Assembly: GCA_036502005.1 (NCBI GenBank)
Contig: DASXZH010000032.1
Location: forward strand, 1-50,744
Source of the DNA: DASXZH01 sp036502005
GTDB taxonomy: Bacteria; Armatimonadota; Fimbriimonadia; Fimbriimonadales; Fimbriimonadaceae
Direction of reading: 5' to 3'
Length of the DNA: 50,744 nt
Position 1 is the stretch's first letter; every line of letters begins with the position of its first letter. Positions 1 through 7,741 of the stretch are shown piece after piece. A program made the translations under genes and the position numbers. The notes beneath the pieces were generated by a model. The model was not told the DNA's origin. It ran no database searches and was given only the letters and a program-made list of their open reading frames with translations.

Positions 1-132
1 AAAATAAGCCACCTTGGCATTCCCGCAGCCACAAATCTCTCCCGAATGGAGAGGTCGGTGAGTCCGCGAACCGGGAGAGGCGCGAGTCGCAAACCTTGGA
101 AATTATCTCTGGAAGACCTTATTTTAACGCCT
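1..132 (-). repeat. MITE-like dispersed repeat, copy 1 (left tip outside window)
   Basis: This segment is a near-exact reverse complement of 23764-23901. Shared blocks include the AAAATAAGCCACCTTGGC end, the GAGAGGTCGGTGAGTCCGCG core and the CTTATTTTAACGCCT terminus. In the complete copy the two ends are inverted repeats (AGGCGTTAAAA at one end, TTTTAACGCCT at the other), and the core folds as a CTCTCCCGG/CCGGGAGAG hairpin. No open frame longer than a short spurious one is present, so the unit is non-autonomous. The last few bases of the left terminal repeat fall before base 1 of the window. Confidence 0.75.
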
Positions 133-141
133 ATGCCCCGA

Positions 142-176
142 CCCCCTCTCCTCTGCCGGAGCACAGGAGATGGGGG
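142..176. other. GC-rich inverted repeat downstream of the M20 gene
   Basis: CCCCCTCTCCT and AGGAGATGGGGG form an 11-bp stem with one bulge around a 12-nt loop, 15 bases past the stop codon of the minus-strand peptidase. There is no T-run on either side, so it is not a classical intrinsic terminator. It may act as an mRNA 3'-end stabiliser or be another dispersed hairpin. Confidence 0.4.
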
Positions 177-190
177 AGCGCTTACCGCGT

Positions 191-1591
191 TTAAATTGAA
201 GAGGCTAACAGAGCCAAACGATAAAGGATATGCGCGTAGATGCGGCTTGCCCGATACAGATTCTCGATCTTTAGGCGCTCGTCGGTTTCGTGGGCTTTGC
301 CATCCCCTTCCCAGCAGGTGCCGATGCTGACCGTGTTCGGAACCGCGCGGGCGTAGGTTCCTCCGCCCATGACTCCGGGCTCGGCCATATCGCCGGTTTC
401 TTCGCGGTAGACATCGATAATGGTTTTCGTCAGGGGATGGTCGTGGGGGAAGTAGAGCGAGGGGCTATCGTGAAATTCGTCCAGCTTCCAATCTCCTTTC
501 AACTTGGCTAGCCCGGCAAGGACCAATTCCCTTAGCTGGTCGCCTTTCCATGTGACGGGATAGCGCACGTTATAAAGAAGATTAACACGGCCGTTGCTGG
601 TTTCAACCACGCCAAGGTTGCTGGTGAGGTACGCGCTGACATCGTCGCGGCCGTGGATGCCGAGGCCCGCGCCGCCGGTTTCGGTGGTGAAAAACAGCTT
701 TCGGTAGAACTCCTCATCTTCGGTGGGTGCAATGGAGAAGAGAAGCCGGAAAAGTCTGGCTGCGGCTGAATCTCCATAGTAAGGAGTTGAACCGTGGGCG
801 GCTTTGCCGGTCGCCTTTATATTAAGGACGTCGCCGTCCCAAATCCAGCTTACGTTCTGATCCCAGGCGTCGGCGAGTTTGGTTTCCACTTCTTGCCGTA
901 CGGCGGGATCGACTTTCACGCTTCCGGTGCAGGCATCGATAACGATGTTGGGACGTTGGCCGCCTTTTACTTCCAGCAGTGAGATCGAGCCCTTATAGAG
1001 ACCGACCGATATGTGCATGTTTGCGATGCCTTTCTCGCCGTTAACCAATGGCCACATAGAGTCGGGGGCAACGCCGAAAACAGGAGCCTCGTCGACTTCC
1101 ATATAGTGGTGTACGCAGGCGAAACCGGACTCCTCGTTGCAGCCGAAAACTTGGCGGAGCCGAGCTTTGAGGTCGGGGACGCATTCGTGAATGGCGCGGA
1201 TGGCATAGAACGAGGCCATGGTGGGGCCTTTGTCGTCAGTTGCGCCGCGGGCGTACACGTAGCCGTTGTCGATTTCCGCGCCGAAGGGTTCATGCTTCCA
1301 GCCATCGCCTACGGGGACCACGTCGAGGTGGCCGAGGGACATGACGAGGGGGCCTTCGCCGACTTCGCCGTAGCCGATGTACCCATCGAGGTCGGTCGTC
1401 CGCATGCCGTATTGTTTAGCGAGGCTGAGGGCCAAGTCTAGAGCCTTGCGGTTTTCCGGGCCGAAGGGGGCATTTGGTTCGGCGGGAGCTTCGAGGGAAG
1501 GTATTCGAAGCATGGCCTGGTAGTCGGTGAGGAGATCTTGCTCGTGGGCTCGTAGCCAGTCTTGAAGGCGCTGAACGGTTGGATCGGACAT
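191..1591 (-). CDS. M20 family dipeptidase (PepV/Sapep-like)
   Basis: A 466-residue zinc metallopeptidase of the M20 family, subgroup of bacterial dipeptidases that release amino acids from short peptides in the cytoplasm. The metal-binding signature SLGHLDVVPVGDGW lies near residue 85, followed by YARGATDDKGP (bridging Asp) and the catalytic/metal Glu pair in GCNEESGF near residue 150. The late metal-binding region contains GGTYARAVPNT near residue 410. Its length fits the PepV group, and no signal peptide is seen. It is divergent from galK and separated from it by 540 bp of repeat-rich DNA, so it is probably a single-gene unit. The exact peptide preference cannot be read from sequence. Confidence 0.9.
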   Translation of the reverse strand: MSDPTVQRLQDWLRAHEQDLLTDYQAMLRIPSLEAPAEPNAPFGPENRKALDLALSLAKQYGMRTTDLDGYIGYGEVGEGPLVMSLGHLDVVPVGDGWKHEPFGAEIDNGYVYARGATDDKGPTMASFYAIRAIHECVPDLKARLRQVFGCNEESGFACVHHYMEVDEAPVFGVAPDSMWPLVNGEKGIANMHISVGLYKGSISLLEVKGGQRPNIVIDACTGSVKVDPAVRQEVETKLADAWDQNVSWIWDGDVLNIKATGKAAHGSTPYYGDSAAARLFRLLFSIAPTEDEEFYRKLFFTTETGGAGLGIHGRDDVSAYLTSNLGVVETSNGRVNLLYNVRYPVTWKGDQLRELVLAGLAKLKGDWKLDEFHDSPSLYFPHDHPLTKTIIDVYREETGDMAEPGVMGGGTYARAVPNTVSIGTCWEGDGKAHETDERLKIENLYRASRIYAHILYRLALLASSI

Positions 1592-1625
1592 GGAGGGCAG
1601 TTTACATCGGGATTGTGGATGGGGT

Positions 1626-1764
1626 GTCGAAGGTCGAATGTCGAAAGTCGAATGTCGAATGTCGGAAGGAAAAGAGTTTCTACCTCTATTCTCCGAGTGA
1701 GGCAGTTTGTTTTCCCTAGACCTAAACGTTTCCGGCTTTCGACCTTCGACTTTCGACCTTCGAC
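1626..1764. repeat. Heptamer array pair, GTCGAAN unit, inverted arms
   Basis: The left arm (1626-1667) is six consecutive 7-mers of the form GTCGAAT/GTCGAAG/GTCGAAA. The right arm (1737-1764) is four 7-mers TTTCGAC/CTTCGAC, the reverse complement of the left unit. The arms are 69 nt apart and could form a long imperfect stem. Together with 1915-2097 this fills the gap between the M20 gene and galK; nothing else was recognised there. Confidence 0.85.
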
Positions 1765-1914
1765 TTCAAGCCAATAGAAATTCGCCCATCCCCGTTTGTT
1801 TACCAGGTAGCAAACTGGCTGGGAATGGAAACAAGTAGATGGCACGCAGGGTGCCCAATAAGCCGCCCGGGCCTCTGCGGCGCCACCAAAACGCTTGAGG
1901 CGGCTCTCTCTTTC

Positions 1915-1936
1915 GGGTTGGGATTTATCCCAACCC
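1915..1936. other. Perfect 10-bp palindrome with 2-nt centre
   Basis: GGGTTGGGAT, TT, ATCCCAACCC. The arms are perfect. The short centre makes it more operator-like than terminator-like, although it sits about 220 bp upstream of the galactokinase start. It could also be another dispersed intergenic palindrome, since GGGTTGGGAT also occurs in the repeat at 50409-50455. Confidence 0.35.
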
Positions 1937-1949
1937 CCTTTCAATTTTG

Positions 1950-2097
1950 GTCTTAGGTATTCGGCCTTAGGCCTTAGGTGTGTGGATCGACTTTCAGGGG
2001 CGAGTGGACGGCCCACGGTTGTTGGGTTAAGCCGCAGTATCTATCTAGCTGATCGCAAGTTATTCTTTTATGCCGAATGCCGAATGCCGAATGCCGC
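1950..2097. repeat. Heptamer array pair flanking the galK leader
   Basis: The left arm 1950-1984 reads as five 7-mers (GTCTTAG, GTATTCG, GCCTTAG twice, GTGTGTG). The right arm 2070-2097 is four 7-mers ATGCCGA/ATGCCGC. The two arms are only partly complementary. Because each right-arm unit contains ATG and the frame happens to be open into galK, the array creates false upstream start codons for galactokinase. Confidence 0.7.
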
Positions 2098-2159
2098 TGA
2101 CTCCTCTCCATCAGATATCCTTTTCTTTACAGATGGCAGAGAGCGATTTTCAGGGATTA

Positions 2160-3299
2160 ATGACCGCTGAGGCGGTTTTTGAGGAGCATTTTAAGGGCAA
2201 GCCGGAAATAAGAGGGGTTGCGCCAGGACGCGTGAACCTCATCGGCGAGCACACCGATTACAACGATGGCTTCGTTTTCCCGGCTGCAATCGACAGGGAA
2301 GTGTGGATCTGCGCCCGCAAAACAAAAGGCCCAAGCAAACTGTTCTCCAAAGAAATGGGGCCGGCGAAGGAGTTCAAAGCCTCCGAAGTGAGCCCAGGTG
2401 ACATCAAAGGATGGGCGGCGTACGGCGCTGGAGTGGCATGGGCATTATCCAGAAGCACCGGCAAACCGCTTCCTAATATAGAGGCCGTTGTTCACGGAGA
2501 AGTGCCGATTGGCAGCGGAGTTAGCAGCAGCGCCGCTTTGGAACTCGCGTTTGCCGTTATCTGGAACGAGATCGCCGACTTAAAGCTTTCCAACAAAGAG
2601 CTGGCCAAAATCGGCCAGCAATGCGAGAACAAGTTTGTAGGCGTGAACTCGGGGATCATGGACCAGATGGCGAGCGCGATGGGTAAGGAAGGTAAGGCTC
2701 TCTTTATCGATATTCGTTCTTTAAAGATCACGTACGCAGCTATCCCTACCGAGCTCACGATTGCCCTTTGCGATACTGGCAAACAAAGAGAGCTTGCGAA
2801 CTCGGCCTATAACGAGCGCCGAGAGCAATGCGAGCAAGCCTGCAAGGATTTGGGCGTGAAGGCGCTAAGGGATGCGACGATGGAAATGCTCCAAGCCCAC
2901 AAAGATTCCATGCCTGACGTTATCTATCGAAGAGCGAAGCACATCATCACAGAAAACGCCCGTTGCCAAGAGTTTGAGGTCGCCCTTAAGAAGGACGACT
3001 TAGACAAAATCGGCGTATTGATGAAGGGCAGCCATATCAGCCTTCGCGATGATTTCGAAGTTTCCTGCCCGGAACTGGATGCGATGGCGGAAAGCGCGTG
3101 GAAAGCCACTGGCTGCGTGGGAGCGAGAATGATGGGCGGAGGGTTTGGCGGGGCATGCATTGCTCTTGTCAAAACAGATGCCTTGCCCGACTTTACCGCC
3201 GAAACGGCGATAGCTTATAAGAAAAAAACGGATTTAGGAGGGAATTATCTGGCTTGTAACGCCACAGATGGCGCTCGCACCCTCACGAAAACCCGGTAA
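2160..3299 (+). CDS. galK: Galactokinase
   Basis: GHMP-superfamily sugar kinase that converts galactose and ATP to galactose-1-phosphate, the entry step of the Leloir pathway, in the cytoplasm. From the ATG at 2160 it is 379 residues, the usual family length. The galactokinase signature PGRVNLIGEHTDYNDG lies near residues 23-38. The ATP-binding GHMP motif PIGSGVSSSAALELA lies near residue 115, and the third motif GARMMGGGFGGACIA near residue 320. ATGs at 2133 and 2070 are in frame, but the 2070 region is a heptamer repeat and a start there would add non-conserved residues; AGGG lies just before 2160. No galT, galE or galactose regulator is adjacent, so it is an isolated gene. Confidence 0.95.
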   Translation: MTAEAVFEEHFKGKPEIRGVAPGRVNLIGEHTDYNDGFVFPAAIDREVWICARKTKGPSKLFSKEMGPAKEFKASEVSPGDIKGWAAYGAGVAWALSRSTGKPLPNIEAVVHGEVPIGSGVSSSAALELAFAVIWNEIADLKLSNKELAKIGQQCENKFVGVNSGIMDQMASAMGKEGKALFIDIRSLKITYAAIPTELTIALCDTGKQRELANSAYNERREQCEQACKDLGVKALRDATMEMLQAHKDSMPDVIYRRAKHIITENARCQEFEVALKKDDLDKIGVLMKGSHISLRDDFEVSCPELDAMAESAWKATGCVGARMMGGGFGGACIALVKTDALPDFTAETAIAYKKKTDLGGNYLACNATDGARTLTKTR

Positions 3300-3402
3300 T
3301 GTTAACATAATTGGATAGGAAGCGAATTAGTATCTCAAAAAGCCCCTTAAGCATGGAAGAAGATAGGTAGGCGGTTAGTTAAAACAAGTGAGGGGTGGGT
3401 CA

Positions 3403-3678
3403 ATGCCAATGCCAAGCACATCGCGATCGGACGCAGCACAAAGAGCCGTACGGTTGACGAAAAGAGAAGTCGAGGTTTTAAGCCTAATAGCACAGGGTCA
3501 TAGCAGCAAAGAAGCTGCCGATGTCTTATTTGTATCTAAGCGAACCGTGGACTTTCATCTTGCTAATATCTATGACAAGCTACAGGTGAATAACCGCGTT
3601 CAAGCGTTCAGGACGGCGACTCGTCTGGGATTTATTCCATTCGAACCGACGTTTGGGCACGCACGAGGAGAATCTTAA
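3403..3678 (+). CDS. LuxR-type HTH DNA-binding protein, single domain
   Basis: A 91-residue protein that is essentially one LuxR/GerE helix-turn-helix domain. RLTKREVEVLSLIAQGHSSK is followed by the recognition helix region SKRTVDFHLANIYDKL. No receiver, PAS or autoinducer domain is attached, so any input must come from a partner or from expression level. The ATG at 3403 is preferred over the in-frame GTG at 3388 because GAGGGG sits seven bases before it. The gene is followed at once by a strong intrinsic terminator. It lies 100 bp after galK, but a functional link is not evident. Confidence 0.85.
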   Translation: MPMPSTSRSDAAQRAVRLTKREVEVLSLIAQGHSSKEAADVLFVSKRTVDFHLANIYDKLQVNNRVQAFRTATRLGFIPFEPTFGHARGES

Positions 3679-3703
3679 GTCACGCTACTACCTTGACTCA
3701 CAT

Positions 3704-3740
3704 GGCCTCGCCGAACGGATTCGGCGGGGCCCTCTTTTTT
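3704..3740 (+). terminator. Rho-independent terminator after the LuxR-type gene
   Basis: The stem GGCCTCGCCGAA / TTCGGCGGGGCC has one mismatch and a CGGA tetraloop. It is followed by CTCTTTTTT. Confidence 0.9.
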
Positions 3741-3745
3741 ATCGT

Positions 3746-3787
3746 AGGTGATAGGTGAAAAGTGAAAGGTGATAGGGGATAGTAGAA
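3746..3787. repeat. Single-arm heptamer array, AGGTGAT unit
   Basis: Six 7-mers (AGGTGAT, AGGTGAA, AAGTGAA, AGGTGAT, AGGGGAT, AGTAGAA) start six bases after the terminator T-run. The unit is the same as in the arrays at 41377-41425 and, on the other strand, 33934-34010. No complementary second arm was found nearby. Confidence 0.75.
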
Positions 3788-3929
3788 AGACGGGCTGTTA
3801 ACGAGCGCTGCCCAACATTCGATCGAATCAAACCTTCAAAGTCGAAAGCCTCGCGACGGCCCGAGTATTTTTAAGCTGACGGAAAATTGCCGTTAAATTT
3901 TCTCTATTAACACCGAACTTTTTTCGTGC

Positions 3930-4112
3930 ATGCAACACACTCTTGTTATTATGAGGTTGCGTGCTATTCTTTTGGCGCTCGTCGCCGTTGTCGTTTTGCC
4001 GGCTGTCTTGTCCGCTTGCGGAAAGAAACCCATGGAGAATAAGACTCTAGACAATCCATCCCGCGATGACACCAGTAAGGCCATGAAAGCGGCCGGTGGG
4101 GGCGACGATTAG
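3930..4112 (+). CDS. Small lipoprotein, unknown function
   Basis: A 60-residue product, or 53 residues if the ATG at 3951 (MRLRAILL) is used, which gives a more typical signal peptide. A basic start is followed by a hydrophobic core and the lipobox VLSAC, then a short charged and glycine-rich tail (KPMENKTLDNPSRDD). It is predicted to be exported, cleaved before Cys and lipid-anchored. No family is recognised, and neither start has a clear Shine-Dalgarno. The stop codon is 16 bp before the DUF1854 gene, so the two may be co-transcribed. Confidence 0.6.
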   Translation: MQHTLVIMRLRAILLALVAVVVLPAVLSACGKKPMENKTLDNPSRDDTSKAMKAAGGGDD

Positions 4113-4128
4113 CATTCATAATAAGTGA

Positions 4129-4629
4129 ATGCCTGCGGCCGCTATACGTTATCTCGATCCCTCTAAGCTTCGTTTCTTTAAGCACGAGGGTGGAACGCAC
4201 CTTCGCGTTGAGCTCTTGGATGAATTCTGCATTATTGAAGCGCGCGTGAGGCGGGCTTTTCCGTTCAGTTCAGGAAAGAAATACCTTTCGGTTCAGGATG
4301 CGAAAGGCAACGAGGTGGGGATTCTGGAAGAGCCCGAAAAGCTCGACTCCGGATCATTGGCCCTGATTGGGGAGGAACTCGACCGGCGGTACTTTACACC
4401 GATGATTAGCGGCATCCAGTCGCTGAAGAACGACGGGGGCATGTGGACATTTGTGGTCACTACCCAACGCGGTGTTTCTGAGTTTTATGTTCGGAACTGG
4501 CGAGATTCGTCGCACGAGATCGCGCCCGGCCGGTATCAGATATATTCTGTTGACGGGCAGCGGTTCGAGATTCCGAATTACGAGGGGCTGGATAATAAGA
4601 GCAAGACGCTGATGGATCAGCTATTCTAG
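4129..4629 (+). CDS. DUF1854 domain protein
   Basis: A 166-residue cytoplasmic protein matching the DUF1854 pattern. The N-terminal half recalls a conserved SVQDAKGNEVGIL segment near residue 65. The hallmark block runs from EELDRRYFTPMISGIQSL through TTQRGVSEFYVRNWRD, and the C-terminal DGQRFEIPNYEGLD lies near residue 145. In other bacteria DUF1854 proteins are found beside cyanophycin metabolism or ABC exporter genes; no such neighbour is present here. The start codon lies inside a 7-bp inverted repeat (4112-4118 with 4126-4132) that could hide it in the mRNA. Biochemical function is unknown. Confidence 0.8.
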   Translation: MPAAAIRYLDPSKLRFFKHEGGTHLRVELLDEFCIIEARVRRAFPFSSGKKYLSVQDAKGNEVGILEEPEKLDSGSLALIGEELDRRYFTPMISGIQSLKNDGGMWTFVVTTQRGVSEFYVRNWRDSSHEIAPGRYQIYSVDGQRFEIPNYEGLDNKSKTLMDQLF

Positions 4630-4636
4630 GCCAAGG

Positions 4637-4752
4637 ATGCGTTATGCGTTGCGCGTTTTGCGTTGAGACGACTTTCTAAAACCTTGGTATGCCGAATCAT
4701 GTGTTCTTTAAAATGACCCTCTGGCAGTTTCAACGCATAACGCATAGCGCAC
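4637..4752. repeat. Heptamer array pair, NNGCGTT unit, inverted arms
   Basis: The left arm 4637-4664 is ATGCGTT, ATGCGTT, GCGCGTT, TTGCGTT. The right arm 4732-4752 is AACGCAT, AACGCAT, AGCGCAC, the reverse complement. The spacer is 67 nt. The array begins 8 bp after the DUF1854 stop and ends 22 bp before comF. Confidence 0.85.
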
Positions 4753-4773
4753 TACGCTATTTGAAGAACGAAG

Positions 4774-5418
4774 ATGTTTAGTTCGACACTAACATGCGCC
4801 CTCGACCTCTTATATCCCCGCAAGTGCGCGATGTGCGGATCGTTTTCAGAGGTTCCTGTTTGCGAGATCTGCTATTCCCACTTTCAGGCTCAAGAGCCGA
4901 ATAAGTATCGCACGGCTGAGCCGCTGGACTATGCTTCGGCGCTATTCGATTACACGGGGATCGGGGCGCGGTGCGTGCAGCGTTTTAAATACGAGAGAAT
5001 CACCTCGTTGGCGGAATGGATGGCCAAGCTCATGCGAAGCGGCGCCGAAGAACGGGGTCTGTTGCAGGTCGATGCGATTCTTCCGGTGCCTATCCACTGG
5101 AGCCGGGAATCGATGAGGGGATTCAATCAGGCCATTCTTCTTTGCGAGGCGATGCCCATTGAATTGGTTCGCAAGAACGTGCTCCGGAGAACCAAGGCGA
5201 CAAGACCGCAAGTGGGGCTCTCGCATGAGGAACGTTTGAACAACTTGGAGGGTGCGTTTGCGGCGGGCGACTGCTCCGGACTCGATTCGGTGCTTCTTGT
5301 CGATGACGTTCTGACCAGCAGCGGCACCGGCAGGGAATGCGCGGCCGTGCTGAAGAAGGCCGGAGTGCAGGAAGTTGGACTTTACTGCTTCGCGGCGGAG
5401 AGAAGGTGGAGGGGATAG
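4774..5418 (+). CDS. comF: ComF family phosphoribosyltransferase-like protein
   Basis: A 214-residue ComF/GntX protein associated with natural DNA uptake. It has an N-terminal zinc ribbon CAMCGSFSEVPVCEIC (two CxxC pairs, residues about 18-33) and a type I phosphoribosyltransferase fold. The PRPP-binding loop VLLVDDVLTSSGTG lies near residue 182, and the conserved LPVPIHWSRESMRGFNQA near residue 106. In Gram-positive and Gram-negative competence systems ComF acts after DNA crosses the membrane. No other com gene is adjacent, but several type IV pilin-like genes occur elsewhere in the window, which fits a pilus-dependent competence apparatus. It is flanked on both sides by heptamer arrays. Confidence 0.9.
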   Translation: MFSSTLTCALDLLYPRKCAMCGSFSEVPVCEICYSHFQAQEPNKYRTAEPLDYASALFDYTGIGARCVQRFKYERITSLAEWMAKLMRSGAEERGLLQVDAILPVPIHWSRESMRGFNQAILLCEAMPIELVRKNVLRRTKATRPQVGLSHEERLNNLEGAFAAGDCSGLDSVLLVDDVLTSSGTGRECAAVLKKAGVQEVGLYCFAAERRWRG

Positions 5419-5426
5419 GACCCCAT

Positions 5427-5530
5427 GCATTGTGCGTAATGCGTTGTGCGTTGAAACCCTCAAAATGCAGTCTATGTCAGAACGCGTGCATGTAGGCCTT
5501 TTAACGCATTTCGCACAACGCACAACGCAT
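5427..5530. repeat. Heptamer array pair, GCGTTGT unit, inverted arms
   Basis: The left arm 5427-5454 is GCATTGT, GCGTAAT, GCGTTGT, GCGTTGA. The right arm 5503-5530 is AACGCAT, TTCGCAC, AACGCAC, AACGCAT. The arms are complementary and 48 nt apart. The array sits in the gap between the convergent comF and msrB genes, where it could serve as a shared 3'-end hairpin. Confidence 0.85.
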
Positions 5531-5538
5531 CCTTTTCA

Positions 5539-6075
5539 CTATTTTTTCGCCGGCACGAACTTCATCGCGTAGGAGTTCATGCAGTAGCGCAGGCAGGTGG
5601 GTTTAGGGCCATCGTTAAAAATGTGTCCTAAGTGGCCACCGCAGTTACTGCAGATCACTTCTTCGCGGTCCATGCCGTCGCTCGTATCATGATGATAAAG
5701 CACTGCGTCTTTATTAATCGGTTGCCAGAAACTGGGCCAGCCGGTTCCTGAATCGAACTTAGTCTTGGTCGAGAACAGCTTTTGGCCGCAGGCGGCGCAG
5801 ACATAGGTGCCCGCTGCGTGGTTGTTCCAATAGGGGTTGTTAAACGCCGGTTCTGTGCCCGCTTCCCGAAGGATGTTGTATTGAGTTGGGGTTAGAACGG
5901 CTTTCCAGTCCGCATTGGTTTTGTGGAGCTTTGGCGTGGCCGGTTTGCCGGCGACGTTGACAAGGCCCGCGCTGTTGGTTTGGTCAACGGCTTGGATCCC
6001 GCTTTGGGGACTTGTCATGGCGACGCAGCCAATAACGGCTAGAACTACGATAGCAAACGCTGTGGCGTATTTCAT
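5539..6075 (-). CDS. msrB: Exported peptide-methionine (R)-S-oxide reductase
   Basis: A 178-residue MsrB that repairs methionine-R-sulfoxide in proteins. The N-terminus MKYATAFAIVVLAVIGC is a signal peptide with a lipobox-like IGC, so the enzyme is secreted or lipid-anchored and would act outside the cytoplasm. The catalytic domain shows zinc pairs CAAC (93/96) and CSNC (142/145), the GTGWPSFW motif, and the catalytic Cys165 in RYCMNS. A long linker of about 45 residues separates the signal from the domain. AAGAAG precedes the ATG. The gene is divergent from the DUF4337 gene and has no msrA neighbour. Confidence 0.92.
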   Translation of the reverse strand: MKYATAFAIVVLAVIGCVAMTSPQSGIQAVDQTNSAGLVNVAGKPATPKLHKTNADWKAVLTPTQYNILREAGTEPAFNNPYWNNHAAGTYVCAACGQKLFSTKTKFDSGTGWPSFWQPINKDAVLYHHDTSDGMDREEVICSNCGGHLGHIFNDGPKPTCLRYCMNSYAMKFVPAKK

Positions 6076-6150
6076 GATTCTTCTTACGCATTCAACAGAT
6101 TAGAGGTGTCCAATGTCTCGCATTTGCGTCCTTTGTAAAGAAGAAACATC

Positions 6151-6774
6151 ATGTCCGAAGAAGACGATCTAGAAACTAAGGATTTGCAGGAAGCTCTTGA
6201 CGAGCTTCATGAAGAGAAGGCAGAGCACGATGCCGATGCCAAAAAGACTGGTTGGGTGAGATACATCGGCCTATCCACAGCGATTTTGGCGGTGTTTGCG
6301 GCGATGGGCGCTCTGCAATCTGGGAGCTTGATCAATGAGGCGTTGATAAATCAGGTGAAGTCTTCAGACAAGTGGAACGAATACCAGGCGTCGAGGGAAA
6401 AGAGCCATCTCTACACGGTTGCGGCGCAAGTGTTGGTAGACCAGCCCTTATCCGCGCCGGCAGCGGTTTCTAACAGCCACGCCAAGGGAAAGTGGGCTCC
6501 GGAAAGCCCCAAGAAGCGAGCGCGGGACTTTGAGGACCAGGTGAAGAAGGAGGATGACAAGGCAACCGGTTTAAGTAAAGAAGCGGTGGAACTGCAAAAA
6601 GAAACGTCAGGGCAAGTTCATCGACACGAGTTTTATGCTTATTCGGTGGCTCTCATTCAGGTTGCCATCGCTTTGAGCGCCATTGCTGCGCTGGCGCGCG
6701 TGAAATATGTTTGGTACATGAGCATGGGCTGCGGCCTAATAGGGATTATTTTGTTCTTTATGGGATTGAGATAG
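6151..6774 (+). CDS. DUF4337 family membrane protein
   Basis: A 207-residue protein of the DUF4337 type. An acidic, coiled-coil-prone N-terminus (residues 1-30) is followed by a transmembrane segment (about 38-58). A periplasmic or cytoplasmic helical stretch contains the family block SSDKWNEYQASREKSHLY, and two C-terminal transmembrane helices (about 158-178 and 185-205) close the protein. Function is unknown for the family. AAGAAG precedes the ATG. It is flanked by msrB (divergent) and a heptamer array that begins six bases after the stop. Confidence 0.8.
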   Translation: MSEEDDLETKDLQEALDELHEEKAEHDADAKKTGWVRYIGLSTAILAVFAAMGALQSGSLINEALINQVKSSDKWNEYQASREKSHLYTVAAQVLVDQPLSAPAAVSNSHAKGKWAPESPKKRARDFEDQVKKEDDKATGLSKEAVELQKETSGQVHRHEFYAYSVALIQVAIALSAIAALARVKYVWYMSMGCGLIGIILFFMGLR

Positions 6775-6780
6775 AGAACG

Positions 6781-6851
6781 GCCTTGGGCATTGAGTATTG
6801 GGACTGAGGTTTACATCTCGATGCTAAAGGCCCAACGCTTAAGGTTCAGTG
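6781..6851. repeat. Degenerate heptamer array pair between convergent genes
   Basis: The left arm 6781-6808 (GCCTTGG, GCATTGA, GTATTGG, GACTGAG) and the right arm 6824-6851 (CTAAAGG, CCCAACG, CTTAAGG, TTCAGTG) keep the 7-nt phase. They are roughly complementary across a 15-nt loop. This is the most diverged example in the window. Confidence 0.55.
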
Positions 6852-6857
6852 CTCCTC

Positions 6858-7634
6858 TCACACGGCCGCCATGCTATCGATATTCTTTCTGGCTTCTGCT
6901 TCCGCTTTCAGAGCTAGATCTGGGCGGTTAGCTCCAGTAAGTAGCGATATAACCAAATCCCAGGCCCTATGAACATGAGCCGGGCGAGCCAGAAGGAACA
7001 TCTTCCCGGACTCTAAAGCTGGATTTACAACATTCTTTTCGTGTTGGTAGATCGCATCTTTCAGAAGATCTGCCAGTTGGACGTCGTCGCCTTTCCCTTG
7101 GGCAGCAGGAACGATTTTGTAAAGAACAGCCGGGAGAATAGGGGCCTTCTCCGTGATCCCCGTGTTAAAGGTAGAACGCGCGAGTTCTATGGCCTTGGGA
7201 ACTTGACCTAGCTGGGCGCAGGCCTCGGCAAGGCGCAGACTATCGTTGACTCTTCGATCTTCGTTGCGCGCATTTTTAACGGCTATTTCAAGAATGTCCT
7301 TCGCTTTATCCCATTCGCCGGCGGTCAGAAATATGTTTCCATATAGATAGGCTTGATCCTTCGGGATGGTTTTAACATTTATGTCTTTTGTTAGTTTGGC
7401 CGCGTAATTTGAAACAAGTTTTTTTGCGTCTTCTTGGGTGATTTGCCCTTTTATCACTCTGTCATTTGCAGCATCGGATGCCCATTCCAAATTATTCTCC
7501 AAAACCTTTGTCTGTTTTGGCCCTTGGATTGCGGGGTCGTTGGGATCTGGGATTGACGGCGCCTGGCAACCGTAGAGTCCGACAACGAGCAGAACTAACC
7601 CTAATCGGAAGCCCGGCTTAAATGATCGAAGCAT
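6858..7634 (-). CDS. Lipoprotein with TPR-like helical repeats
   Basis: A 258-residue predicted lipoprotein. The signal segment FRLGLVLLVVGLYGC ends at a lipobox Cys. The mature part is almost entirely helical with TPR-like pairs, for example AYLYGNIFLTAGEWDKAKDI around residue 100 and SLRLAEACAQLGQVPKAIEL around residue 133. Such proteins usually scaffold envelope complexes; no specific partner can be named. A run of four prolines and acids after the Cys forms the linker. It is convergent with the DUF4337 gene across a heptamer hairpin and divergent from the hypothetical gene at 7742. Confidence 0.75.
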   Translation of the reverse strand: MLRSFKPGFRLGLVLLVVGLYGCQAPSIPDPNDPAIQGPKQTKVLENNLEWASDAANDRVIKGQITQEDAKKLVSNYAAKLTKDINVKTIPKDQAYLYGNIFLTAGEWDKAKDILEIAVKNARNEDRRVNDSLRLAEACAQLGQVPKAIELARSTFNTGITEKAPILPAVLYKIVPAAQGKGDDVQLADLLKDAIYQHEKNVVNPALESGKMFLLARPAHVHRAWDLVISLLTGANRPDLALKAEAEARKNIDSMAAV

Positions 7635-7741
7635 TAGTTAGAATTCTAGCTTAATATTAAGAAGTGATGCTTCCCGGGCAGATTACGTTGATATCGTGCT
7701 ATGAATTGCCGAAGGCGGTATAACATAGCGCAAGGGCGGGC

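Noticed and set aside
1438..2016. 192-codon minus-strand frame across the M20-galK gap
   Set aside because: It is composed largely of heptamer repeat translated as KVESRK-type peptide and overlaps the peptidase in another frame.
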